From: Fasciolopsis buskii
Lineage: Eukaryota > Platyhelminthes > Trematoda > Plagiorchiida > Fasciolidae
Length of the DNA stretch: 64,000 bases
Assembly: GCA_008360955.1 (NCBI GenBank)
Contig: LUCM01002402.1
Location: 127,923 to 191,922, forward strand
Direction: 5' to 3'
Part shown: positions 50,075-63,000 of the stretch, in pieces
Numbering within the stretch: position 1 is the first letter of the stretch
How the letters are laid out: each line of letters begins with the position of its first letter
Notes under the pieces: model-generated
Databases searched by the model: none
Told to the model about the DNA's origin: nothing
What the model saw: the letters and a program-made list of their open reading frames with translations, nothing else
Made by a program: the position numbers and the translations under genes

Positions 50075-50165
50075 TCTGCACTAACGTACGAGTTATGCAA
50101 TGGCAAGCAGGGCCATTGGGATTCGTAAGTGCGCCGGAGACATTTCAGAGGCTAGTACTAACTGG
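50075..50165 (+). mobile_element. Ty3/gypsy reverse transcriptase scrap
   Basis: On plus the frame gives GPLGFVSAPETFQRLVL, matching the 'MPFGL.NAP.TFQRLM' motif of gypsy-type reverse transcriptases. Flanking text such as GRGIQVNAFETRKQA (about 50225-50265) may be the later 'GI.V.P.K' region. Only short fragments survive, in changing frames. Confidence 0.5.
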
Positions 50166-51839
50166 CTGAAGTGATCAAGTATTACCTTTCGGTTTGTCGT
50201 TGGCTGACAATAGGGCTATCGGAAGGGGTATCCAGGTGAACGCATTCGAGACCCGGAAGCAGGCTACCCCAAGTGGATCTAAATCTGTCGTTTCGTTATG
50301 CGAACAATCCTGACTACATTGTTATAGTGTTCGTGACCATCATGACATGTGCTTAGCGCCTTAAAGGAAATTGCATAGTTTTCTTAATATGAGTCGCATT
50401 TTCAACGATTTGTTGCGAAGTCAGCTAACTTAGTTGCACCAAAGAATTTATTGTCGGAACATACCTCAATGTTCGACCGCGCTGATAGGCGGCAGAAGAC
50501 ATTTAAGGATATATCTATGAAATTGTGCAGCGATAACTTCAGTCTGGGACACTAAACGATAACGTGTGGTTTATTCTCGACAAGCACACTTCGTCTAAAT
50601 GTGTCGACGCTTTGTTATTAAATTGATTGAAGGTTGAGAGAAGCAAATGAATGCATATAGCGGTATGTCTTTGACCAATAGCTCTTAGAATTATTGTGCC
50701 ACTTCGAAATGTATGCTGATGCCAGGCCGTTTTGTGCTACTGTAGTGATTCTTTCTTTTAGGTGACCATTTTATTCTGCGCGCGCATTACCGTACGTTGT
50801 TGTGGTTGAGATGTTCAAAATTCTCTGGAGGAAATAAGAAAGTGCCAGGAAACTTTTAAATTTACGCGTTTACCTACATGCATAGACCTGGGACGCTGGA
50901 TGATAAAAGGAATGCCGCGTCAAAATCTTCATGATGGATGCCCTTTAGGAACCTCAAAAGTAAGACTGGTGTGTCTGAACTACGACCGGAGTGACCAGAG
51001 GAAGTAGCATGAAGTTTCTAAATGGGATGTCATCTGAAGTTGTAGTGCACCGTTGCAAACACTGATGTAGTTGAAGTAGCTCCGAGAAGCTGTTTTTGGT
51101 CTGATGGATACAATCTTAAGTTATGTGCTATTTCAGCCAAACCTTCTTATGCACCTTCACTAGTGGAACTTGTTGGCCGTTCTACCACCTGTCATTCCTC
51201 TCCAAGTGAAGTAAAAACTATACGGAGATTTATCAAATTGGCTGCGAATGTTCCGTAAACAGCTGCACTTTTGACTTGTTTATGCAATGAACTGCGGGTC
51301 TACCAAGTCTCGGGCTGCAAGTTCATTCTGGAAACCTCTTCTGTGCTACAAACCGCGGGTAGTTTTTCTTAAATAAAGCAGTGCATTTTTTGAAAGTAAC
51401 ATTCATTAAAATAACCCGGTGATTTCATCACGATGTTTTATTTATATCAAAACTGCATCTAGGAGCATTCCGAAGTACTGGTGAAACCAGAATGTTGCAG
51501 ACAAAATGATTCTTTGTGCTACATCTACATCCGACTCCTCACTTAAAATCGTAGGACTCGAACCTAGAAAAATTGATTCAGAGACAAAAGTCATATCCAT
51601 TATGGCCATCTGACGAGCACTCAAAAACCTAGCGAATTTCAGCATGTGATACGGCACCCGTCCGTTGTTGGTTTATCAAGGTGGGTATGCACCGAACATG
51701 GTTCCTAACGAGGTAGAAATAACCGCACCGTACGCTCAGTAGTCTTCGATGGTGTTGCTTTGGATGGTGAAATTGTGTCATCATTTCAGTGATACGCCAC
51801 ATATTGTACTGCTTCAATTATCTTTAGCACCGTGGATTG

Positions 51840-54750
51840 AGACGGTTATCGATCAACTTGCTAATCATAGCACTTTATGCGGCCTTACTAGTAGCAGGCG
51901 CACCCTTTCACTGGCTGCGCCACAATTCTGTGTCGTCATTATTTTTTGTTTTCTCGTCGAAGTTTTGGTTCCATTATGGTTTCCGTTTGCCGCCACAACC
52001 GGTCGAAATTACTGTTGTTTAAAAACCGTAGTTTCTCAACAAGGACTGGGCTCATGCATTATTGTACCTCAAAGATCTTCTAATCCATCTAGAAGATGCA
52101 CTCGTGTGACTGACAGACAGCTCTTAAATGCCCTATTCCGGCCAAGATGTCAATTCCGGCACTGTTGGGTACCGTTCTCCGTCCCCAAAAATTTCGGATA
52201 TGTCCCTCGCACTTCAATCACCAATCCGTGTTCACACGTGTGTCATCTACATACGAGAATCTTGGTTAAACCCGAACATTCCCGATTCACTCGTGTCGGC
52301 AGACAGCTCCAGACTGTACCGGCAGGATAGAGTTTCGGACAAGAAGACTGGAGCTGTGGTAACATACATAAACTCCCTCTGGTCTATCAAGTCCGAAGTT
52401 ATTTATATGTAGTCAATAAGTGTACGTGACACAGTGTCATTTTAGGTTTCCTCGCCATACCAGTAAAATCATAACGAATCTATATATTGCCCTTTTCAGC
52501 TCGCAACACAGTATCACATCTTTTATCCACTCTTTCCTGGTATTTTTATTTCTCTTTTAAGGACATTCTGCATATTATCGCCAGTGATTTCAATCACGCA
52601 TCTACCCTACCAATGGGTGTATTTGATTTGACTGACCTCTATGTTTCTCCCAACAGAGGCGGCTCCATTTTAAATACAGTTATTACCAACCACCCTGATT
52701 TGTTTTTTCTGAAATTGCGTGCTTCCATGTCATGTAGTGATCGTTGTCTGCTTCTCTTAAGACCCAAGATATACTCTAGCTCAGCTTTCCATTCCTTCAC
52801 GGAAACAAATCAAATCTAAGTTTGCTTCCGCAAATTTCTACACAACAACCTTGTTCTCCTTCAGAAACCCCCTTCACATTTGCATCTTTCTATTTTGAAC
52901 CCCTGCTTAATGACAATGTCACACTTTTCACAAAGCCAATCGAAGCAGTTTTTGATAACTGCTGCCCCTAGGAATCACTGTTCATCTCAAATGGCCGCAT
53001 CTACCCGCAGATAACAGAATCTCCAAGAAAACGCGAAAGCTTGCTGTATACTTCCACCCTAATAAAAGATGAAATCAAAGGTCTCGACACTACGTTCGCC
53101 AACCAACTCCTGAGTGGCAACAACAACCGATTCCGAGAGCATGGCATTCGACTGTTGTGCGGAAAGTAAAAAAAATGTATGAAATACTCTGCAGATATTG
53201 GCAGCATCAATCATAATTTCATCCATCCTTCCACTTATACTCCAGTCATATTTGGACAGACTGATTATCTGACAGTTACAAGTTTTTCTAGGGAACAGGA
53301 ATTTGAATTTCTCTGCACCATTGGCCCTGACAGTCTGCCCTTAGCTCTTTTGGGAATGGTACTTTGGCCGCAAAATCTAGCAATTCTACTGTTTTAGCAA
53401 AAAATTTTGGCCCCATCGCCTTAACATCTGATTTTAAGCTGACAGAGCGAGCAATACTCAAGCTCCTGGGTTCTTCCACGTATCCTCCTGACGATCTTTT
53501 TCAGTTTGTCCATAAATCTAACAGGTCCACTTGGGACGCTGTCGCCTTCAATACTCACCACATTTGTAAGTCCGTACTTAAGTGTATCAGTGAAATCTGA
53601 GCGTTGCGACTTTTCAGACTATTCGGTCTCACTGTCCCTTCTACTTCATAAACTGCAAACACTTGGTTGTCCCAGGTCTGTATTAGCATGGCTGTCTGAT
53701 TACTTCACAAACCGGAACCTGTGCACACGAATGGACGGCAAAACTTCGAAACCGTTGACTAACAACTCAAGCGTGCTACAGGGTGCTGTTCTTTCACCGG
53801 GCCTCTTCTCTACTTACACCAGCGACTAATCAACTAGCTCATGCTGTCATCTGTTTAAGTATGCTGATGATGTTGCCCTCTTTGAAGCCGTTTCGAACAA
53901 CAATGATTTTCAAAGTATTTCCACCCTATCTTTTATCTGCGATTTATATGCACGAGCTGGTTTAGATCCTAACACGTCTAAATGCTTCGAATGTCTGCTC
54001 TCTCTCTCGGCCAGCCTACCCACCTGTGTAAATAATCGCCAACGATTGTCACTTCAAATCAGGAAGTTTCAACACTACAAACTCAAACGATGCATCATCT
54101 CCCGATTTGTATACCAATAAATTTTTCCAATCCTTCTCTCATGTGTTCCTTTTATTCTTTCAGGCTCACTTAAAAAGAACTTTAAAATTCGTCGCCTGGG
54201 CCATTAATTATTAGCCGTGTGTCTTACATACCAATAACTGAGTTGTCATTCAATCTACGTGATCAGCACTTATCAGCATGTGAGAAATTTGCTCACAAAA
54301 TAATGACAGATTCCACGCATTCTCTGCATAACGATTTTTCAAAGTGTCGCTCTCATATTTCAATGCGATCCAATTTTCGTTCCATACCTTCTAGAGTCAT
54401 TATCTATAGGAACTCCATTATCCCATACTTAGCATGCATTGTGACAAACCGTAACCGGATTCCTGATTAGCCTAACAGAATTTCCTCTGATCACTCTTTT
54501 GTGAGATTTTTTCATTCCTGCAAGGTGAGGGGGTCACTGTCCCTATTTTCCCCCTAAGTTTTTTGACTGAAATGCGAACATTTTACGCGCAAAAGTGTAT
54601 ACAATATAATAGTCGCTTTCTAAGAACTAGTGGGCTATACCCCTAAGAGACCAATGAAAATTATTTCGGGATAGTACAGATCTACATCCTATTTTTTAAC
54701 CCAATTCCCGTTTCTCATAAGTGAATAAAGAATTAAAATCTATTTATAGA
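51840..54750 (+). mobile_element. CR1/jockey-like LINE, near full length in order but frameshifted
   Basis: The plus strand carries the parts of a non-LTR retrotransposon ORF2 in the right order. The endonuclease comes first: ESWLNPNIPDSLVS near 52260, then SDFNHASTL near 52585, then SPNRGGSILNTVITN near 52650. The reverse transcriptase follows: NFGPIALTSDFKLTERAIL at 53403, QFVHKSNRSTWDAV near 53500, LGCPRSVLAWLSDYFTNRNL near 53660, LQGAVLSPGLFS near 53775, and the catalytic YADDVALFEAVSN at 53860. The C-terminal 'thumb' region ends FRSIPSRVIIYRNSIIPYL near 54370-54430. At least five frame changes and internal stops make it inactive. A 3' region with GAATAAAG follows near 54725. An unusually hydrophobic stretch precedes the endonuclease. 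Confidence 0.85.
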
Positions 54751-55555
54751 ATTACCAAAGGCCGGTCACTAGTAATTGGTGACAATTAATACACCATCAT
54801 TGCTGTCCAAAGTGCTGGGAAAATTGGCCTTGAAGTTATGAATTTCCCCAAATCACACTTAACTAAAATACTGTTATCGATTGAAGCAATCTCATCTAAG
54901 TGGGTATTGCTTGTGTTCAGTCAAGCTTGGGAAACAAACCATCGGTCCCAATCAAGCAGTACTTTCGCTGTGAAAACTAATTTGTTGCTAAAATACCCAA
55001 TTTTTACTCCCACTATTGAAATACCAATTGAATAGAGCACTTGTTCCACTTGCCTGCTCTCAGTTAAAAGTTGTCTACTTACAACTGTGAAGATCTGTAC
55101 AACAAAACGAATGACGGTTACAGACTTTCGATGCGATAGTCATATGATTTGTTTGATTAAGCTTGCTGCATTTCAGAGTTGTCACTATTCTTATCGTTAT
55201 CTTCGAATATGCACACAATCGAACATGTAAAATCATATCCTCGCACAGAGTAAAATGAAAAAATTCGTGGAAGGCATGCGTAGAAAACTTCATAGGAGCA
55301 GGAGGCGAGAAGAATTCAACTACTAGTTCTGTCTATTTGGTACACAATGACGACCCACGAGTGGATAGGATCCCTTAGTACAATTCACCGGGTGATGTGA
55401 AATATTAATTAGCTACTTATTTGTTTGCTGCTCAAGGGTTGGTAAAGATAGTCAATAACTGTGAAGCCGTGCACTGATCTAATAATTTTGGAATTATACC
55501 CAGTGTATAACGTAACTACACTCGGTGCCTCGATGACGAAACCAGATCACTCATT

Positions 55556-55612
55556 TACTCGCTCGCTCACTCACTTACTCACTCACATTTACTAACCGGC
55601 TCACTCTCACCG
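55556..55612. repeat. ACTC-rich simple repeat
   Basis: Tandem CACT/TACT/CGCT units, imperfect, in the large intron. Confidence 0.75.
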
Positions 55613-57737
55613 TGAAGTTAATAGAAATGCCACCAAGATTTTGACCGAATCCAAACACGACTGCATAAACGTGCACTGTTATCTATACGTCATACTTTTA
55701 AACCAGTGTTCAGTACACTAGCCTAGATGCAGAGAGGCTTACAACTCATATTATCGATATTCTCGAGAATGAAAAATGTTCTGGCAATATTTTGCCCTAA
55801 GAAAATCTATTAAGAAAAAAGACTCTGTCCCTTAACTGATTTTTCTGGTGGTCTCATTTTAAGCAGCCTTCTGTATTACTTGGTTCGGCACAATTTTCAC
55901 ATTAGGGTCCTACAAGCCATCTGTTATTGCCTGACTTCAATATATTTCGGCATAGAAATATTTTAAGTCCGCAAAACTCGGTTAGTATCACTTTAAAAGT
56001 AGTTGGTAATGAGAAGACCACACAATACGGGAATCTTTTCTGTCTCGTCAAAAGAATTGGGCAATTAGGTCGTTCTTCTATAGAATAAGTATTACCCTAC
56101 CAACTATTCGCCTATTCCATTTTCAACGCACCGTCACACAGATTGCCACAGATTCGCGTCATTGGTTGCCAGTGTTCGGTGCCCACATTTACCTGATCTA
56201 TTGTGTTTGGTCACTCGGGGCAGTTTTTCGTCCTTTTGGCTGGTTAGACAAATTAACAGATACCGTGGCTAGGAACGAAAACAACGTTAACGGGAGCAAT
56301 AACACCGAAAACAACAGCGACAACAACATCACCAACCCGGTTACAATGGAGTTGCCAAAACACCCTCTCTGTTTACTAAAGCTCAACGGAAAATGCGGTG
56401 CTTTTGTTTATTCATGCCAAAGTTTAGTCAAAAAGAGCAGTCAGGTTTTTGCTCATGGATCACTAGAATCTAGTTTTTTGCATTGTATCAATGCTAAAGA
56501 TAATCATTTCACGGTGAGATGATTTTAGTTGCCCTTATTTTGATCAGTTGAGGGGCATTTAATGTTTTCATTCTGCCAGCCGGGGTAACAAACCGTAAAA
56601 GAACGGTATTGCTTGACACAGTGATGACTATCCAGCATGAATGAGGAGAACTACTTTGTAGGTTTCGTTTTTATCCGCATAAAATTAATTACCCGACCAG
56701 CGTAAGGAACTAACAGCCATTTGGGAGGCTAAGTCTGTGACGCTAAGCACATAGTTTGAAGTGAACGCCCTCCCACCAGAGCCACTTTTTCCATTGCAAG
56801 GGCCAGCAATGTTACTGCATGGAAAAGCCGTGAGCTTCAGTCCGGAAATGGAATCACCACGCTAGTTCTCCTAATCAAATGGCCCAGAAATCTTTTCTAT
56901 GCCCAAATTAGCATGAAACAATTTATTTTGCACCAAGGCAAAAAAAGATTATTCCGTGGGTGCAGAAATTTTCGTCCAAACCCCACAGGCAATGCATTAG
57001 GATGGTTGTACTTCTAAAACAGCCCCGTTCCCGACAGACCACCTAATGGGTATTCAACCCATCACTCTGGCAGACAACTTTCACACATTTTAGGAAGGCA
57101 AAATTCACGGAATATTGTCCCGTTCAAATTGAACCTTGAGACCAGGATGTGCGCTGGAAAGTTTCGTTCTCTTTATCAGGTACGTGATCTAAACAACAGA
57201 GTCCAAGTCTACAGAATGTGAATCAGGTAGAATTAGGTGCATCTGTTCGCAAACCAATGTCTTTTAGTACAGGCCTTTTGGAACTGCAAACCTTAGGGAT
57301 AAATTTTCTCTTTCCATTAACAGGCGGGGCTTTTTGCACCAATCTTATAATCCTGCAATTTTCTATTTGTTATCAATACGAAGAACCTGATGCCATTATG
57401 TTGCTTATCGGAAGCAGCAAACGTTGGGGCCGAATAATGCTGTCAAGTAGTCCAATTTAATCAATTTGAGTAACTTTTCGAATTAATTTCCATTCAGTTA
57501 TGCATGTATTTTAGCTTTTGTTCCGAGTTTACTTTTTCTAGCTGAGTTGACTGGTTGTTTTCTCGGCTAGATGACTGATTCATTTTCCTTCCTGCAGCCC
57601 ACCCTGATTCTGTTGTGTTTGAGAATGCTTTTTCCTAGCTCCTCGATGACCTCGTCCGACGAATCTTACCATTAAGTGAACCAGAAACCACTTAATGTCT
57701 CAACTGGGCGGGAAAACACAGTTACCAAGACGTGTCG

Positions 57738-57794
57738 ATGCAAACACGCACGCACACTCGCATGCGTACGCGGACATACGCACACACACACAAG
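57738..57794. repeat. CA/CG simple repeat
   Basis: Imperfect alternating ACGC and ACAC units with TACG interruptions. Confidence 0.75.
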
Positions 57795-59928
57795 CTAATT
57801 CAGTGTTCACAAAATATCCGTCCCCCCCAGGTATAGTCAAGCATTTCAAGCAAACTACCAAAAAACGATCGAGAACAAGTGATAGAGAGTGTTATCAAAA
57901 TTACTTTTATGTCGGTACACGTGGAAAACAAAACGAAGTTCTGATAATTGTATTAAAAATTCACGCACCAAAAACAAACTAATACTCCGGCAGGGATGAA
58001 TGATTGATGAACAGAAGTGAGCGTACACTAGAGCACCATTGGTAATGAGGACATTCTATATCCCCGGTGATTAGACAGAGAGACAATAGTTGGAAAATAC
58101 TGGTTCTTCTAATGCGGATAATTGTATTTTCCTATAAATGGGATCTTATTTCAGCTTGTTTCATTTTATTGTTTGTGCTTCATTTGAATGATTGAAAATA
58201 CTTGATCATGTCGAGTACAGGTCTTGTTCGGAAATTTTTATTGTACATTCTCATATGTGCTGTAAAAACACAATAGGAAGTCCGTGCTATTCCGTTCCAT
58301 CGATCTATATTATTGATGGACAGAGAGGACCGATGATTGTAACCTTGAGATTTGAACTATCGAGACAAAACTTTTCCAGCTAATATCCGAAAACCTCCGA
58401 TTACCTAACTCGGTTGAACTATTTGAGACTAAAATAGTGCTGCTACGCAAATACGGCATTTTCAGAGTAAGAGCGCAGATCACTTAATGTAGGTGTAACT
58501 GAAACTGGGCATTTGTATAGCGCATTTCTGCTTTACTCAAGTGGAGGTCAAAGAACAGTGCATTGCATAATCAGCTTCCAATAATAGTCTATCTTGTTCC
58601 AAGTGAGAACAGCTAGAAATTCCCCTTGTGCGATTAACAATTCCGACGAGATTCTACATGCTTCACGAATAAAATGTAACAGGTAGAATTGCGCTCATTT
58701 GTGCAAACAAATCGACGAAGATACTGTTGACGAGATGGGATTTAGGCTATTTATCTACGATTCGCTTCGAGCGCAGAAGTTACACTGTTTTACCAAGTAC
58801 GATCCAAGCAGACGTGTTTGATTGCAGCTGTGTAATTACGAAATCAGTGCTGACAAAATGTATCCCATAGTGACCAATCGTTCGTACATGCTGAAATGTC
58901 CTTTTGCTTATGTTGCTATGCCTTCAGTGCTGAACAGTAATGAACTTGCATCTGCAGACTTTCCCGTTAGTGGTCATCCACTTACTCAAACAAATGCAAA
59001 AATGGGTAACAAATTTTCCATCCCGGTGCACTTTTGCCGTGTATCTTGTGCGGAAAAGTCGGTAGCAAACCTACCCGAAACAGACCGCACAGGCCAAATG
59101 AAACATAGAAGGAATGGAGCGCTCTCATGTTCAACTTCTGCATCCTAGGCAGAGTGGAGATTTCGATCATTATTGCTACGTTCTATCTGTAATTTAGTCA
59201 GTCCCATTGAATTCATTGGGGACAATAAGAAGACCGAAGCAATTATCAGGCACCGATCTGAAGCAAGTCCCTGAACACGGAAAACGTTAGTCCAATTAGA
59301 TAAACTCTCCTGGCTGACAACATAATGCGTCGTTCAAGAGCATGGAAATGGTGAGCACCATTCCTTAACATTATGTAACTCGTCCACCCGTTTGAACAAA
59401 CCCTGGCCCTAGTGCATTGGTTGGCTTTTTCTAGTTCATCATTTCACGCGGACTGCATGAACTATTTCTTCTACTGTTTCAGTCGCATGACTGTTCTAAC
59501 GCGGGGATGGAGTCATTGACGATATATCCTCCCCAATCCTTCCTTGAGAACTTGAAGAAGCTTTTGCGCAATTTGTAAAAGCAACTAGTTAGAGTAGCTC
59601 TAATTCAGCAGCTGAATTGAACTGAATTCGTCCGGGCCAAGTCAAGCTAATTATGTGGAAAACAATTAGCAGCCCCTCCCAGTGGGAAGATTTAGTGATA
59701 GACACGTTTCAACAATGGCTTGGCAACAATCACGATTAAAAACTGAAGTTCCCTATGAGGCAGAACTGGAAAACGAAAGACGAATTGATGCTTACTGCCT
59801 AGCGATTCATTTTATAACCCAACAAATATGCTAAAATGCGCAGCCAACTTTGGAGGAAAAATTAATTATTAACCAATTCTTCTATGTAAAATTAAACAGG
59901 CTGTGATCAGTGGTAGATGAGAGCTTAC

Positions 59929-60052
59929 CGTCCGCATCGTTTTCTCGTTCCATTTTGAACAAATATCGACGAACAAGTCGTTGCATGATATCCGAATGCG
60001 ATGTCTCTTGGACCACCAAATCCTTTTCTTTTACCACTTTATCACGCCGAAC
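59929..60052 (-). CDS. TRPC-like cation channel, exon with conserved C-terminal helix
   Basis: A 124-nt exon, phase 0 to phase 1, lies between CACGTGTTTAG and the donor GTAAGC (59928-59923). It encodes VRRDKVVKEKDLVVQETSHS, then DIMQRLVRRYLFKMERENDA. The pattern 'IM..LVRRY' followed by an acidic 'E.D' stretch is the cytoplasmic C-terminal segment of canonical TRP channels (TRPC, insect TRP/TRPL), downstream of the pore and the TRP box. TRPC proteins are calcium-permeable channels of the plasma membrane gated downstream of phospholipase C. The pore, TRP box and ankyrin repeats are not in this window and should lie at higher coordinates. Identity rests on this segment and the 36-nt exon at 42.1 kb, so another TRP subtype is possible. 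Confidence 0.75.
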
Positions 60053-63000
60053 CTAAACACGTATAGGTGTATATGTAGGACGAGAGACAGAGAAAAATTT
60101 GGAGACGGTTGTCCGCAAACGAGGATTGTGCTAGTAGTCTGTTTACAAAGGACAAAACTAAAGTAAGAACCAGTTGGGAATTTTACACAGAACATGCTAG
60201 TGGTTAGATGGCACTGTACCAAGTGAGTTTTCTAACCCATGCTGAATGCGAATTAGATTTCCTGTACAGATAAACTAGGGTTGATCAGCCTCGCATCGTT
60301 CCATAGAACGTGACACGACTAATCGAAAGTTTTGGCTGTGGTGATGCAATCAAATTGACCGCACAGGCCATACTTTTGCATCTAATACGTACTCATAAAC
60401 ATTAGTTATGTGAAATTGGAAAATTTCTGTACCGATATCGAACACTTTATTTGTGGGCGAATGAGCTAACAATAAAAACATCGGAATAACTTTTCAATCC
60501 TGAAATTCGTGTTACCAATGATGGACTAATTAAACACCCACCAACAACGTAACCGTGTAACTTCACTTCGCTGCACTCCAATCCACTCCACCCCAACCTA
60601 GGCTAAACTGTTGGTCGTGGAACGCATCTTAATCAGAGTGAGAGAGATCAGGAATTAGTGGAATCGTGTAACCAGTACTCAGCTTTACTTTCCCGATGAT
60701 ACTATCTTCGTTGCACAGTGGAAAACAATTCCCGAACTATCGAATAATTATGAAACCATACCCATAGTCTCCCAGATTAGCAATCCTAATTGGTTCCAAA
60801 TTGTTGCCCCTATGTTTAAAAGCAAACAGAATGGAAATAAGGAAGTGTCGTCCAACTGTTTCATACAATTTCGTCTGTCAGAGATCACGGCTATAAAGTG
60901 AAAGAAACAGACAAAGTCTGTCAGAGAATTCCGTCGCTTAGCTAGTTACGCAACCCCTCTTAGTCGCTACAGTTTTATTTCCCAGTGCCTTAGGGACAGC
61001 TTTTCATCGTTTGATCAAGTGCCTATTTGCCTAAAAGATTTTCGATTTTTTCGCCGAAGCGAATAGAAAACAAAATCTTTTTAGTTATTGATTTTCTAAT
61101 TGACTCGCTTTTGGGAACATTATGGGGCATTCAACAAACAACTTTGCTGAAGAAGTTTACGATCACAAAGGGTGTCACTGAAGTGCACCGTACTGACCAG
61201 GAGAAAATCAGATGTAGTCCGACCAGTTTGCCGACGCATTTTAATGCCGATTTTCTTTTCAGTTTTTCGCGCAGTTAAAATCACGTTTGAGTCTGATGCA
61301 AAACAACAGTGTGTTTCAAAACACATCAGCCAGTAACAAGGCTAACTTCATTTAATTTGCACTGTCCGATGATGAGCCCGAAACTGTGGTCTGGAACAGT
61401 CATGGAGCATTTTCAATCATTTCCCGGAAGATACGTCGGTTGCAAGTTATGCAAGTGTTTTCGGTCGTGATTGTGCACACCCCTTCATTTTAGTGTAGTT
61501 CGAAATTTGGTCCCAAGTATTCAGAACCGTATTGAATCTAGTCGGAATCGCCCACCACTTAGTCGATGAAATCGCCTCGGGTTAAAGGTGAAAGAGGACT
61601 ATCGTCAGACGGACATATTTGTGCATTTTCTTAGTGGTACACTGAGTATTGTTTATGCGTTATCCGGCAAGTTTGGAAAAAATCCAAGCCGGCCGGAATT
61701 GGTAGCACATTTCTGATTAGTTTGATAGTAATTGCGGACCGAAGTAATATAGTCCCTGGGTAATTTAAACATATTCCCATGTTTTCAAAAGATGTACTGC
61801 CTTTGAATTTATGCATCAGAAAGTTTCCTTAACCTCTTCACCAAATTAATATTTAGATGTCGATAAAGAAATCAAAAGAGTGCAATCAAAGAACTTTAAA
61901 AATTCTCGCCCAATACTCGAGTAAGTAAAAGCGGTTAACCTTGAAGCTAGTCGTTCACTCTTAATGTTTAATTGTGAATAATCAAAAATCGTAATTGGCT
62001 TTCTGCATTCTGCCGGACATACTCGTCGAAAGTTTGAGATGGGAATCTCTGAACCAGTTGGCTGTTTTTCGATGTCAGCTGTTCCATTATTTCATGAAAA
62101 TTAACAACAGTAGAACGGGTTTATGCTTTCTAAGCGACCGGTAAGTCAACGAATACTTTCAAATACAATCGATTAAGCATTCGTTTTCATCCAATCGTTC
62201 TCATGAGTGTTGTCGGAAGCTGACCTTCACCTACCACTTTGCCAATAAAGTTTGTTCATCACTTTGGTTACTGAACACCAACTTGGTTTTGCTATATAGT
62301 TTTCCCGTCGAGAAGACAGTTAAAATTTTACCCAATCTAGACAGATACGAATGAAATCAGGGTGCACTAGGGCATTTATCGAAAGAATGTTACCTTCTGG
62401 CATTCACCTCAATCAGCAATTTTCCTCGTGCTATCACATTTTGCAGGTCACCGCGGGCTTAATGCGAATCCCCATAAGAGACCTTTGACAGACACTGTAA
62501 GACCCCTGTCATCAATTCTCTACATCACAAGCGAAGAATAAACACGACTACCATTTTTAATCTAGTGGGAACTTGAGGGATCAGACTAAGCTGTAGGGGA
62601 AGCTTGGCATTTTGTCAAGCAATGGGACAGATCTTTCTTAATCAATATCATGGTCAATATCATGGGTAGTACTGGGGGTCACGCACTCTCGTCCAGTTCG
62701 CAAGTCACAAAAGGCCGGATATTTCTGTTTTCGCTGACCGGCAAGCGACCCCTTTAATGGGGAAATTTAATGATCCGGCGGCTAGTAATTCTTCCCAATC
62801 CATCAGTGGAGATAGCTTTTTCGCGAGAACCTCCTCTCAACAAATGGGATTTCAAAATCCATAAACAGACTGATAACCCATGTCAAATCACGTATTGTGA
62901 TTGAGGATATATTTTTATGATTGGTTGCTAAGTCGCAAGAATCACATTTACTTAATGCAGAAAAACTGAGTAAATTGAAACAACCACCGATTATTTCAGT

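Larger units (their letters stand above)
42133..59928 (-). other. Large intron of the TRPC-like gene
   Basis: An intron of nearly 18 kb. It contains a candidate cassette exon (45900-46124), an FN3-like exon (47027-47256), several microsatellites, a gypsy scrap (about 50075-50165), a CR1/jockey-like LINE (51840-54750) and unassigned open frames at 48022-48641, 56166-56522 and 58822-59148. The remainder shows nothing that I can name. Confidence 0.6.
54751..59928. other. Intron sequence with simple repeats, no firm gene
   Basis: Part of the large TRPC-like intron. A plus-strand frame at 56166-56522 contains an Asn-rich run (ENNVNGSNNTENNSDNN) that derives from an AAC-rich simple repeat. A 109-codon plus frame at 58822-59148 has no motif. 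Nothing here can be called coding. Confidence 0.5.

Noticed and set aside
56166..56522. Plus-strand 118-codon Asn-rich frame as a small protein gene
   Set aside because: The Asn run comes from an AAC-rich simple repeat and there is no domain or promoter evidence.
62230..62460. Short minus-strand segments before GTAGGT and GTGAAT donors as upstream TRPC exons
   Set aside because: Acceptors are weak, the open segments are about 50 bases each, and no TRP motif is visible; the second would fit the phase but that alone is insufficient.
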